From Cladocopium goreaui (taxonomy: Eukaryota > Sar > Dinophyceae > Suessiales > Symbiodiniaceae): DNA of 64,000 nucleotides. A program made the translations under genes and the position numbers. Where the stretch lies: positions 212,501-276,500 of the forward strand of contig CAMXCT020002035.1 of assembly GCA_947184155.2 (NCBI GenBank). Direction: 5' to 3'. The notes below the pieces were generated by a model. The model worked only from the letters and a program-made list of their open reading frames with translations. It was not told the origin of the DNA and did no database searches. Positions 1 to 11,012 of this stretch are shown here, in pieces; position 1 is the first letter of the stretch, and each line of letters begins with the position of its first letter.

Positions 1-179
1 ACTTTCTCCTAGCATGAAGACATTTCCGGTGGATGCAATGTCTGTCGTGCTGTACACTGCCCATAGGCCATAGGCATCTGACATCAGGCATCATGAAGTT
101 TTTTGGCTGAGCTGGCGCTAAAGTAGCGTTTCTTTGAGGTGAAAAAGTCTGACGGCTTTCCGGGCCCCTTCCTGGATAT

Positions 180-820
180 GATGTATATAAAGCAATTTGG
201 ATAGAAGTTACATATAATATGGCATATGTAGTAAATAATAGTAATATATACATATACAGTAATATCAATCATATAATCTACATGTATATATATATACACA
301 TATTATTGTAATACAGTATAGCATAATATAATATAATATACTATAATATGATAAAATATAATAAATTTTAATATAATATATAATATAACATAATATAATA
401 TAACATAATATAATATAGTATAATATAATATAGTATAATATAGTATAATATAATATAATAAAATATAATATAATATATAATATTTAATATATAATATTTA
501 ATATATAATATAAAATATATAATATAATATAAAATATAATATAATATAGTATAATATAATATAATACAATATAATATAATATAAAACAATACATATCAAA
601 TAATGTATAGTATAACATATATAATATAATATAAGAATATATAACATGTATAATTTATCGTATATAGTACATTATATATAATCAATGTAATATAAAACAT
701 TTAATACATATATATATATATATATCGTATAATATATTATACTAAAAGGAAAACATAGTACAAACTATATTTAGAATAAAATAAATATATATATAATCTT
801 GTATATATATATATATAGTA
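180..820. repeat. AT-rich microsatellite block
   Basis: Almost pure A/T made of TATAA, ATATA and ATAATAT units with rare C or G. Open frames here only read as Tyr/Ile repeats and are not genes. Confidence 0.9.
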
Positions 821-841
821 TGACTATATATGACTATATCC

Positions 842-2140
842 GCCGACCCCTGCCGCCAGCAGGGGGAGCGCGTCAGAGGAGGCCTTACTAGCAACAAGAT
901 GCAAGAAGGGGCGAAGAGAGAACTTTGGACAGACACGGTGTTTTAGCCCTGCGACACGGTCCTTGGACGCCAGCTTGGACCGAAGCTGTGCAGAACGAAA
1001 GCCAGCTCCAGGAGGACACGAGCAGGGTGGCAGTTGGCAGTGCAGAAACGCACTAAAGTCAAAGTTTGGAGCTAGTTTCTAGTCGGTTCAGAAAGTAACG
1101 TTTGTTACTCTGGGCTACGGCGAAAGCCAGCTCCAGGAGGACACGAGCAGGGTGGCAGTTGGCAGTGCAGAAACACAGGTAAAGTCAAGGTTTGGAGCTA
1201 GTTTCTAGTCGGTTCAGAAAGTAACGTTTGGCACTCTGGGCTACGGGCCGCGGGCCCAATCCGTCCTTCACTGCCATGGTGTTTTAGCCCTGCGAGCGGG
1301 TCCCTTGACCGGAGCCGTGCAGCACAAAAGCCAGCTGCAAGACAACGCAGAAACGCAGCTAAAGTCAAGGTTTGGAGCTAGTTCTAGTCGGTTCAGAAAG
1401 TAACGTTTGGCACTCTGGGCTACGGGCCGCGGGCCCAATCCGTCCTTCACTGCCATGGTGTTTTAGCCCTGCGAGGGGGTCCCTTGACCGGAGCCGTGCA
1501 GCACAAAAGCCAGCTGCAAGACAACGCAGAAACGCAGGTAAAGTCAAGGTTTGGAGCTAGTTTCTAGTCGGTTCAGAAAGTAACGTTTGGCACTCTGGGC
1601 TACGGGCCGCGGGCCCAATCCGTCCTTCACTGCCATGGTGTTTTAGCCCTGCGAGCGGGTCCCTTGACCGGAGCCGTGCAGCACAAAAGCCAGCTGCAAG
1701 ACAACGCAGGCAAGTTGGCAGTTGGCAGTTGGCAGTTGTTGTTAGTGTAGCGGTGTCGTCGCGTACCAGCTTTCCCGGCGGCATGTTCGTCCAGCAGTGT
1801 TTCTGTGCGTCGCTTTGATTTGGCCCCTTTCCTGTTCTGAGTAAACAATTGTTCCGCAGGTTGGGCATGCGTGCTTGTGCATGCAGCCGGTGACATTGCG
1901 GCCAGCGACACGGAACTTTTTTCCGCACGCATACCTATGATCAATTTGCCCACTTGCGATAGTGCTGTTCACATGTTGCTGGCAGAATGGACATTGATAC
2001 TCCCTGCGACACGGTCCTTGGACTCCAGCTTGGACCGAAGCTGTGCAGAACGAAAGCCAGCTCCAGGAGGATACGAGCAGGGTGGCAGTTGGCAGTGCAG
2101 AAACGCAGGTAAAGTCAAAGTGATCATATATGGTGTGTTA
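842..2140. repeat. tandem array of about 180-bp GC-richer units
   Basis: Several imperfect copies of a unit containing CCCTGCGA, a segment around GTGCAG...GCCAGCT, a segment ending AGAAACGCAGGTAAAGTC, then GTTTGGAGCTAGTTTCTAG and GGTTCAGAAAGTAACGTTTG. Three copies between about 1180 and 1700 are nearly identical; the copies at about 950-1170 and 2000-2130 are a diverged longer form. Between the two forms (about 1700-2000) lies unrelated sequence. In the plus strand each unit keeps one open frame up to the GCAG/GTAAAG boundary, so units may be duplicated exon-plus-intron pieces. Confidence 0.75.
1742..1972 (-). other. open frame with paired Cys, zinc-ribbon-like, unrecognised
   Basis: A 76-codon open frame lying in the non-repeat insert between the two types of tandem unit. 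It contains YACGKKF and, 14 residues later, CMHKHACPTCG, a Cys/His spacing that could bind zinc. It overlaps the repeat at its lower end, has no homolog I recognise and may be a broken exon or chance. Confidence 0.2.
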
Positions 2141-2306
2141 TATAGATGACCCGTTCGCAACCAACGAGATTTTCCCAGTTCCGAATCCGCCTGGTGACCA
2201 CTGGACGTGGTTGTGGTGGATCCTGCTCCGGAAGCACGGCTGGGAGGCCGCCACGAGGCACGCCGCGAATCGCCAAGGAGAACCGGGAGGCTGTCGGGTG
2301 CCATAG
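2130..2306 (+). CDS. short plus-strand open frame, unrecognised
   Basis: A 58-codon open frame from ATG (2130) to TAG (2304-2306), in a stretch markedly richer in G and C than its surroundings and directly following the left tandem array. It reads NEIFPVPNPPGDHWTW and then WWILLRKHGWEAATRHAA, which has a protein-like composition (Trp-rich patch, then charged helix). A possible GT donor lies at about 2296, so it may be an exon of a longer plus-strand gene or element. It opposes the direction of all the firm genes. I do not recognise the family; an origin in a repeat element is possible because it abuts one. Confidence 0.35.
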   Translation: MVCYIDDPFATNEIFPVPNPPGDHWTWLWWILLRKHGWEAATRHAANRQGEPGGCRVP

Positions 2307-2346
2307 CGCGGTGAGTTTTTGGATGGAGTTTTTGGGGGTTTTCTGA

Positions 2347-3826
2347 CATCTAGGGTGATTGAGATTTTCCCATGATTTTCCTTTTGGATTTTGTCCTCAA
2401 AAGGAATTGTTGGTTGATGTTGGTTGGAACTTCCCGTTTTTGAATGATTTTGAATGTTGTTTTGAGCTTTTCACGACATGTTCACGATGAGTTCTTGGAT
2501 TTGTTCTTGGAATTTCGTGAATCATGGAGACAGCCAACCATTGATATCATCTAGCTACGAAAGATGCTGAATGATATCATCCTCTCCGACCAAATAAAGA
2601 ACAACGACCGGATTCACCAAAGGTTGCATGTCAAGAGCCCGAGTTAAACTCTATACCAAAGCTATCCATCTCTTGATCTGCCTTCCTACTGACAAGTTAG
2701 ATCTGGTGCTCTTGTCAGCATGGAAAGTCATTGTTGCTGGTAGATCTGTGCGGTGCAACCCCTCAAAAATCACATCCCCCCGCAAACCCCTGGTCAAGGA
2801 TTAGATTTCATCATGATGACCATCATCGTTTCACAAGCCCAAAAATGATGTTTTTGGCATTGATCTACCAAACAGTGACACATCTGAGTACAACAGACAT
2901 TTAATGATTTGAGATCTATCGCTCACCTGTCTGATTTGTACCTCAGAGATTCCCCAAATCCCTTCTGAGTTGTACAGCCAAGACAACCATGACTATCATC
3001 TGGCATCAAACTTGGTGGGATCCAGATTTTTGTCGGTGAGATCCCCACAGGTCAGTTGAGCATCTCATACTAAAGAAAATCTCCTGAAACTGCACATCTG
3101 CGTAACCGAAAACGATGTCAGTTGGATGGAAGGTGACAGCCCCAGACCCACCATTGGAAAACCTGCTGAAAAAACCCTGCTCGTCCTCGGGGATCATCAT
3201 CCATGATTTTCCCCGGCGATTTTTGTTCCTCCATTTATAGATGTCCCATTGCCACGGCTGATTCCCCAAGGGTGGAATATTTGAAAGCACCAAGCAGTTT
3301 TATGCCAAGAATGTGAGGGCCACGCATACCAAATTTTGCTGGCTATATCCCAAATGTTGCTGCCACACACCTCAAAAAATGGATGCAGGTCAAAATGAGG
3401 TAACCCCCAAAATAGGATCTTTACGAGTCTTGAGAATTTTTTTACCTATACGGTAAACTCAATCATAAACCATCCCAGCAACTATGTAGGTGGAGGCCTT
3501 GAATCGACATCCCAGCTCTGGTGGTATATCATGTATAATTTCAATATCAGAAACCCCACTTAGGGATGCTTTATTACATTAATCGCTATATTTTCCCATA
3601 TCCATCCCAGAATATACCATAATTATCCCATGAAAATTCCTGTTTTTTTGCCATGATTTGCCTCCTAACTGCTCGACCCTGGATTAAACTGGATGGTAAA
3701 AATGCCATTGTTATCCCATTCATATGAAAAAAACACTGTTGTCCCATCATTATCTCAGATTTTCCCATATGTTCCCACTAAATCCCCATGAAATTCCCAT
3801 CCTTTGATGGTAGCTGGTAGCAGTGC
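2347..3826. other. intergenic or intronic sequence, no gene seen
   Basis: Moderately AT-rich unique sequence. A 95-codon minus-strand frame at 3006-3293 has no recognisable motif and its text resembles other non-coding stretches of the window (runs such as TTTTCCC and CCATTTAT). No palindromic element was found. Confidence 0.5.
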
Positions 3827-3875
3827 CTGCATTGCTTCTCTGGTGGAGCCGCGTTGCGCTTTGCGCTTGGCACGC
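3827..3875 (-). CDS. candidate exon, basic peptide
   Basis: A 49-bp GC-richer block bounded on the minus strand by an AG acceptor and a GC donor. One frame is open and reads RAKRKAQRGSTREAMQ. It fits the exon style of the window (short, GC donor) but stands alone, and no family is recognised. Confidence 0.25.
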
Positions 3876-4501
3876 CTTGGACATGGACGAAAAAACCCAG
3901 GACAAAGTCAGAGGAAACTGCAGACAAATTGATAGAAACTGCTGAAACCCATCATGATCATCATGGCTTACATATAATTCCTGACTAGTTGCTGAAACCC
4001 AACCAATGATGTTGTTCAGATCAAACGAAAGAGTTGTCAGTTCCTATCATTTTCCAACCACTCCCGAGCGATGGCCATTGCTAAGTTCGGACACCAGCCT
4101 TGCTACTGCTGTTCTGAAACATCTAAAATCCACAGACCTGTCCTGTTGGTTTTTTCGTTGCCGAGTGTAACGTCATGATCAATCCATCACCAGAGGATAG
4201 ATTGAACCCCTCCAATGGATGCGGATGGTAGTTAGGGTATCTGTATGGCGGGTCTACCTTCGATCTCAGAACATCTCGGGTTACGACAATCTGAGCTTTC
4301 GAATGGTTGAAACCCGCCCCAAATGAAACACACTGGAACCCGGAAAATGGCTATCCAAAAAAGTCCTACTTCAACAAAATCACCAAAAAAACATGAAAAA
4401 ACATGGAAAAAAACATGTTTTTCCGGTTCCATTGGTTCCATTCATGTTGAAACCTGGCACCGTCACCGCATCGGAACCCCCGATCGCCTGGCTAACCGGG
4501 C

Positions 4502-4537
4502 GTCCTGCAGCGCTGCTTCGCCCAACAGAGGCTCCAC
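4502..4537 (-). CDS. candidate exon, short acidic helix
   Basis: A 36-bp phase-0 block, AG acceptor and GC donor, reading VEPLLGEAALQD. The open frame extends on both sides (a 169-codon frame overlaps in another phase), so exact limits are uncertain. GC-rich compared with flanks. No family recognised. Confidence 0.25.
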
Positions 4538-5869
4538 CTTCGTCACCGTTGCCGGGTTGTTGATGGCCAGAAAAAGAGCCACCAAACATATGACCGAAAA
4601 GTCCAAAATGGTCAAAATATTGGAAGAAATTCGAAGAACACCAAGAAGTTACGTCTTTCAAAACGATTGGTTTGAAAGGAACCAAATCATGGAAAATCCC
4701 TTGTAATATGTTATGTTCATAACAGGAAAAACCATATCCAGATCTTATGTTCCTTTTGAGCCAAACGTTTAACACCCGACTCTCCGTGCCCTTTTTCGCC
4801 GCCCGCCCGTGCCCGCCTCCAGCTCCCATCGATCTAGCAGATCGTCCACTGGGATTCCCAATAAAGGTGCCTTCCAATGGTGTTTCCAATGGTGTTTAAT
4901 GTCAACCACGGATGAAAATAAACCATGGTTTTTTCATTAGGGTATTCCCCCAATAGTCATGATTTGATACTTTTTTAATGGTACCTTCCCAATTAAAGAG
5001 CCGTTTGGGGTTTATTAATCCAGGGTTGACATTAAATGGTGTTCAAAATGGTGTTTCAATGTCATGTTGAAAATCCTGAAAAACCTGGTTGCAAAATGTT
5101 GCAAAAAAAATCTGTGAAGCCTGAGGAAAAAATATGGTGGTTTTTCACCAAACTGTATCTGTTAAAACGTTAAACCATGTTTTTGACCTTCTGGCGTCGG
5201 GAAAACGACATCAATAGCTTCATGAATGTGGCCCCCCAATCAACTCCTCACGGAAAGGTCAGTTTTTTGTGACACCACTACCCACATCCTGCAAATTCTG
5301 GGGCAGTAACTTTGTGTTTGCCAAAAACATCCAAAACTGTCCGAAACCATGTTTGCATGACTCTATCCAGCTTGAGGAAAACCACAGAAAACCTTACCCA
5401 AATGGTTGGTTTCCCAGCACGAAGCTTCTCACTCTAGGCGAGTTGGAGATATGGGATAATCATCGAACTAAACGGGATAATTCTTGAAGGGATGATAATG
5501 GCATTTTTTGCGACCCCAATTATCGTGCTTTTGATCATGTTCATTGATTTTGGATGGAAACTCATCTCGCTTTAGGTTACTTTCGGGTTCGTGCATGGAG
5601 TCCATGTTATTCGCAAATATCATCAAATATCAAGGGCGCAATCTTGGAGTCCATGTTCGGCATCCTATTTCGGAGTCCAGCCCCCTCCGGGCGCCATTTT
5701 TTCATTATATGTCCCATTCTCCTCGGCGTGGATTATATCTCATTCCAAAATGGTGGTTTCCTGAGTCACAGGGGCAGCCCCAGTTCTCATCCATTTTAGA
5801 TTGGGATTTTCCATTATAAACCAACCATTTTGGATACCCCCATTTATGGAAACCCCAAATAAACATGGC
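4538..5869. other. no gene seen apart from GC-rich patch
   Basis: A GC-rich patch at about 4765-4840 is open in several minus-strand frames rich in Arg, Gly and Lys and could hold an exon, but no frame is preferred. The remainder is AT-rich unique sequence with repeated phrases such as GGTGTTT(C)AATG. Confidence 0.4.
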
Positions 5870-5911
5870 CTCTCCCTCATCACTATGTCGTCCTGAGTCC
5901 GCAGGCCACAC
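5870..5911 (-). CDS. candidate exon
   Basis: A 42-bp phase-0 block with AG acceptor and GC donor on the minus strand, reading VWPADSGRHSDEGE. Same style as the exons of the firm genes, but unassigned. It could belong with the candidates at 4502 and 3827 to one minus-strand gene downstream of 9.6 kb. Confidence 0.25.
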
Positions 5912-6009
5912 CTGCTCGAGGTTCGACTGGAAAAACCACAGAGAAATCCACCATTTTGGGGGTTGCCATAGCTTTGCTGAAAATAAGGATTATCATGGCT
6001 GGGATATGC

Positions 6010-6125
6010 CGGGATATATATATATATATGTGTATGATAAATAATAAATATATGATATATATATATATATATGGTATATTATATATTTATATAGTGTACT
6101 TTTATATACGTATATGATATATGAT
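6010..6125. repeat. AT microsatellite
   Basis: TATATA and GATATATGATA runs; no coding content. Confidence 0.85.
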
Positions 6126-6337
6126 ATGGAATATGTGGGAGAGATTACCAGTAGTACCGCGCAAGGCGGTGGCGGAAGTTTCAAAGATAGGAAACCTATA
6201 GGAAGGGTTGGTTGTTGTGACTCACGGATGGCAGAGCGAATCCACTGATGGACCGAAAGGTGGTTGGAGTTGTGTTTCCTGGAGCAGTTGCAATGGTTGC
6301 ACTGGTCACCTCACCACAACTGCTGGATGTAGTGTGG

Positions 6338-6620
6338 TGCAGTGCAGTGGTAGTTGTAGTTGTAGTTGTAGTTGTAGCGTAGTGGGGTTGTAGTTGTAAG
6401 TTGTAGCTGTACTGTAGTGTAATTAGTGTAACTAGTGTAATTAGTGTAGTGTCGTTGCAGTTGCAGTTGTACTTGTGGTGGGGTGCAATCGGTGTAGTGT
6501 ACTGTAGTGTTGTGTACTGTAGCGTGGTAGCGTGGTATAGTGTAGTGTAGTCAAGTGTATTGTAGTGTAAAGTAGTGTAGTTGTAGTTGTCGTGTAGTGT
6601 CGTGTAGTTGGTAGTTGCAG
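6338..6620. repeat. degenerate GTAGT/GTTGTA repeat
   Basis: Starts with perfect GTTGTA hexamers, then drifts into GTAGTGTA, GTAGCGTGGTA and similar variants over almost 300 bp. Confidence 0.8.
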
Positions 6621-6645
6621 TCCCTGGGAATCAAAACCACCTAGT

Positions 6646-6840
6646 TTTTGGGCTGGCAGAATCTCCAAATTTACCAGCCAAAATTTGAGGCTGGCAGCCT
6701 TGTTTTTTGGCTGGTGACATGTTTGTAGTTTTTGTTGAAACCAGCCAAAATTTGAGGCTGGTACCCACCTCAAATCTTGGTGGGTTGAAGCCTTAAACCA
6801 GCTTAAATTTTAGGCTGGTACCAGCCTCAAATCTTGGTCG
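6646..6840. repeat. dispersed CCAGCC/GGCTGG short palindromes
   Basis: Repeated short palindromes of the form CCAGCCAAAATTTGAGGCTG, with variants CTGGTACC and CCTCAAATCTTGGT. At least four copies directly precede the open frame at 6844. Confidence 0.6.
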
Positions 6841-6843
6841 GTT

Positions 6844-7661
6844 TTGACAGATTTTGGTGGCTATAATGGTTTGCAGTTTGTGGTTCAAGCAGCCATGCTA
6901 GTTACATCAGCTCTTAGAAGAAGTAGAACTTCCAATGCCAGTTCCTCCACTGCTTCTGTTCAAAGGGGTGCTGCCGGTTTTGTGGCTGGAGCAGCCTGGC
7001 CTGGGCAAGGCCTAGGACAAAGCCAGGCTGAGAAAGAGACAAGTGGTGACACCAACAAAATGGCTGTCATCCTTGGAGGTTGCTTCCCCAGTGGTGTGAC
7101 AGAAACTGAGTGGCAAGGGTCTGTGGAAGAAATTGCAGAAAAGCATTTGCAGACTTTGAAGCTTTGGTACCCATTGGCAGAAGGAGGGAACAAGCCACAA
7201 TGGAAGAAATTGTGGATGAACACTGTTCCACAACTTGGCCAAGAGGGGGTGGATGCCATTCTGCAAAAGATTCAAGCCATCAGAAAATATGCCAGAAAGA
7301 AAATGAAGAACAGCACCACTGGGGCTAGGATGCCTCCTTGGTTAAAAGAGCTGGTGGCATGTTTCAACTGCAAACCAGCTTTGCCTGTAGAGGCTGGCCT
7401 GGAAAGGCCAAAGTTAAAAAGGCTGAGGTCAAAAACATCTCCAGACAAAGTTCTTACTGAGGTGCTTGCCACGACGAAACACCTGAAGATTCACCTGTGG
7501 AAGCTTGCCTGGCTTCCCAGGTGTCTGTTCAATCCATTCAGAGCTCTATAGCAGAGACTGCAGTGATGAGCTTAGCCAGCTCTGGCCTGGAAAGGCCACC
7601 ACCAAAAGAAGCCAGCAGCTTGCAAGAAGCCAGCAGCTTGCAAGAAGTCATTAGCTGGTAA
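6844..7661 (+). pseudogene. frameshifted open reading frame, unrecognised
   Basis: The longest non-repetitive open frame of the window: 235 codons from ATG at 6844 to TAG at 7549-7551 on the plus strand. It contains PQWKKLWMNTVPQL, a Lys-rich stretch (YARKKMKN) and GLERPKLKRL. A different frame, open until TAA at 7659-7661, carries a more protein-like continuation (DETPEDSPVEACL, then SSGLERPPPKEASSLQEA with a tandem repeat of the last unit). Since GLERP occurs in both frames, the two parts probably once formed one protein and were separated by a frameshift near 7450-7475, or by a very short intron. The reading direction is opposite to the firm genes, there are no introns within the first 600 bp, and palindromic repeats precede it, all suggesting a mobile-element or retrocopied origin. 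No transposase or polymerase motif is visible and no family is recognised. Confidence 0.4.
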
Positions 7662-8275
7662 GAAGCCAGCCTATGTGAAGCCAAAAGTTGTGAAAAGAAG
7701 AAGCCAGAGGTAGTCAGCCCATCCTTTGGCCCATTGTAGTATATACCCCCGCATTGCCATTTACAAACCGGGTAAAACTGCGGCGTTTTTGTTGCCGGCT
7801 TTTCCTACAAACACGATATGCTTGGTCTGTCATCCCCATGCGGATCCCGATGACCAACCAGATGGTCACTTCCTCAGCTATCTTCAGCTATTCCTCTACC
7901 GTTCTCTAGCATAAAAAACCTGGTTCTGTCTGAAAATTATGGGAAACCCCAGCCCAACTTTCAGGGACAAAGCCACCTCAGGGTGTTGGTGAATCACAGT
8001 TAATATCATTCTATGCTACAAAAAAAACACAAAAATCCCTGTTTTTCGTGGTTATATGGATACTGGTATGGGTCAAAATTTAATTTACCCCAAAAAAAAA
8101 GCACATACCACAACTATTTTAGTCTATGTTTGTATTATATTCAAACATATTCAAACTATCTGCCTTGCCTCTCCGCCTCTCCCCCTGTCCAGTCACCTGC
8201 TGTCGCATCTCGCGCACCACCGGGCACAACAGCACCGAGTGCCTCATCTCCGGTTCTTGGATCTTTGGGGATGGA
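7662..8275. other. no gene seen
   Basis: Unique sequence. Starts with a Lys/Glu-coding-like stretch continuing the repeat at the end of the frameshifted ORF, then becomes AT-rich with A-runs. No splice-bounded conserved exon recognised. Confidence 0.4.
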
Positions 8276-8381
8276 TACCCTCTGGTAATTTGTTACATAG
8301 CTATTGAAAATGGCCATTTATAGTGGATTTTCCCATTAAAAATGGTGATTTTCAATAGCTATGTTAAATTACCAGAGGGTA
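8276..8381. mobile_element. palindromic element, family 1 (TACCCTCTGGTAA)
   Basis: Complete copy. Left end TACCCTCTGGTAATTTG, right end AAATTACCAGAGGGTA, with inner arms CATAGCTATTGAAAATGGCC and its counterpart ATGGTGATTTTCAATAGC. TA at both tips would fit a TA target duplication. No coding capacity. Confidence 0.85.
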
Positions 8382-9639
8382 CCCTGATGGAATCACGATG
8401 TGGATTTGCTGGAAGCCAAAGAAAAATTCAAGAACTTCCATATAAATTCTCGGATTTGCATGGATTTGCTGTAAGGTCTGTAAGGAACCCCAAAAAAATG
8501 AGAGACATTCCGTTCGTCGATTCCCCAGTCGTGGTGGACTTCCAAGAAGGTAACAAATCATTGACTGAGGAAATCCTGATCAGAATGCCTTGATCTATGT
8601 TGGTTTGCCGGAAGCTATGAAAGTAGTGGGCTGTGATCCCATAGAAACAGGCTTAATTTGACTGCAGGGCGAAGAGCCACCGACATAACCCCATAAAAAC
8701 ATTGAATTAAGTCGACTCAACTAACAAGCACTCAACTTGTGATTTCGGATATGGTGTAAATACAAAATTGGTGCGTCTGAAGTCTGAAGACCCCCAAATT
8801 GCTATTTCAATGAGAGAAATCATGAGAAGCGTCCAAATTTGGGATACCAAATAGCTTCAGACAAAGCCAAATAAATGGCAATCCCAAGGCTCCATATTTC
8901 TCCCAACTGCTGGGGAAAGCCCCAGCAAAACATTGGCATTACAGCTTCGATATCTGAGGAATCTATCCACCAGTCATGGCTACCTGTGGAGTCTTTTTCA
9001 GCAGAGTCTTTTTCGGATCTAATTAGCAGATTCACCATGGGTTTTTGATCATAGGACCTCTGAAATCCAGAAAGAAATCCTATTTTATTCTGAAATCCAG
9101 AATATGTTTGTCTCCCTTTGCTATTTATGGCTGTTTTTCTGGCTAGTCAAAAAACAAGTGGTCAAAGAGCATAGAGGTCCCACTGGCCACGATCCCACCA
9201 GTCGACCAGCGAGCTACCTTTTTCACACGGTGCGGATCGTTCCGGTTTTTTTTGGGGGGGGGTCCCTCTGGCGCGGAGACGAGTTGCAAAACGTGGAGAC
9301 GAAACGGGCTGTGTTAGCGTCAAAATTGACTTAAGCGAAAGACGGTAAAAACAAAGATTCGGCTCTTGCCGGTCACGGTACTGATATGATGTCGACGATA
9401 TTGTAATATCTCAACATGTCTGGCAAAAAGCACCAAGCAAATCTGGATGCCAGGTGCCAATATCTTTCGCTTCAAGCAGTTCCTCGTATCATGGCCTCTG
9501 TTGGGCTGGGACCAGCTCAAAGCTCGTCCTGAACCAAGGGGGCAACGGTTGATCTGGATGGCCCACACTTTAACATTGGGGAAACCAGTGGAGGTCTACG
9601 GCTACCCAAGGACACAACATGAGACAACACAACCAGTTC
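8382..9639. other. no confident gene
   Basis: Contains an 83-codon plus frame (to about 8593) and a 72-codon minus frame (8820-9038), neither with a recognisable motif, and a G-run at about 9250-9262. The plus frame at 9447-9656 overlaps a better-supported minus-strand exon. Confidence 0.4.
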
Positions 9640-10428
9640 CTAGTTGTGGCAGCTGAAGCGATTGAGAAACTGCTTGACGGCTTCGCCAATGCATTGCATG
9701 ACAGTCGCCAATTCTAAATCAGGTTGAATCCCCATGTGTTCCAGTTGTTTTCCTTATGTTTCTGGGTAAGATGATGTAAAATGTGAATTTTCATGAATTT
9801 CTAAGCCCATATTTTCAGGCTTGCTCCCAACACATCCCAACGATATCGGAGGGACAACTGGAGCCTTCGACATTTTCTTCAGGAGGTTGATGCGTGCCCT
9901 GGCGGTCAGGACCACGACGATCGCTGGATGATCCGTGGAGTTTCACATAGAATTGCTCCGAGTATTGATAGGTATCTGTATTGGCATTAATGCATCATGA
10001 TAATAATAGAAAATATATAATACCAATAGGCAATAATTGTATGTATATATATATGATATTATATATATATAGTAAAATATAATCATACACATTTATGGTG
10101 ATTTGCACACATATTGGATGCTCCTTCTATATCTGAGACTGGACTTCAGCCATTCCATGCTCCAACAGCACACTGGTGCCGTTCGACAAAAAAGAACATG
10201 GGATTGTCTGAAAACGGTGTAGCCTCGATTCCTTTGAGTTGGAACATAGCTTTGCCCTTTTTTGAATGGCGGGCTTTACCTAATTCTGATCACATGTGCT
10301 TATAACAGATATAAAAGTTATAAAAGATGCCAAACTCACACAAGGGCCAAAACAATTTGCTTGATGGAACTTGAGGACCATCAGCACTCACCCAAATCTA
10401 CGGCACGTCCCCTTTCCAGTTGTGCCAT
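9640..10428 (-). CDS. possible very small three-exon gene, unrecognised
   Basis: Three minus-strand blocks join in phase. Exon 1 (10392-10428) starts with ATG and reads MAQLERGRAVDL, with a strong GT donor (GTGAGT). Exon 2 begins at 9923 and reads IVVVLTARA; it may stop there at a GC donor (about 9895) or run on to 9865 (RINLLKKMSK). Exon 3 (9640-9713) reads LATVMQCIGEAVKQFLNRF and ends with TAG. With the short exon 2 the phases fit and the product is about 46 residues; with the long form they do not. A short hydrophobic stretch followed by an amphipathic helix could suit a small membrane-associated protein, but no family is recognised. It lies directly downstream of, and co-oriented with, the FKBP gene. 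An alternative is that these are chance frames. Confidence 0.35.
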
Positions 10429-11012
10429 CCGTCATTTCTTAACAAGGCGCATCAACCAATTCTTGTTGTCCTCTTTCATGTCATTGCCCTTCATGCCCTG
10501 CACAGTGGGGGACCCCCTGTTTGGGCAATGAGGCCCTATCCGAAACCTAGCAATTCCAATAGCAACTCGGCATTTCAAGGCCCATATCTAGCCGTTAAAT
10601 CGCAAAGGACCCTAGGTTTTGACCCCTGGAATTTCCAATGACTGGTGAATCGGTGAATGGAATACTGTAAGTTTTGCCAAAACCATTCCAAAGTGAACTG
10701 ACGTGGTTTGATCTCACCAATGATGTTGTGGGATGTCGATGCGGTAAGCCTCCGGCAAAATTCACAGAAACCGCCCAGTTTTGGGATGTTTGGCCCCGGT
10801 TCCTAATCAAAGGTCAACAAAAAGGGGTCAAAATGTCAAAATCAAACAGCCCAAACTGCGGTGAAAATTGGATCCTCAGACATTCGAAATTGTTCTTAAG
10901 TGGAAAATTCACAGAGTCACCATGGTTTTGAACTGGTTTGAATTTGATGAACATGGTTGTGCATAGTTTCGACCCATCCAGATTCGGGATACAGCATGAA
11001 ACAGCGATCATT

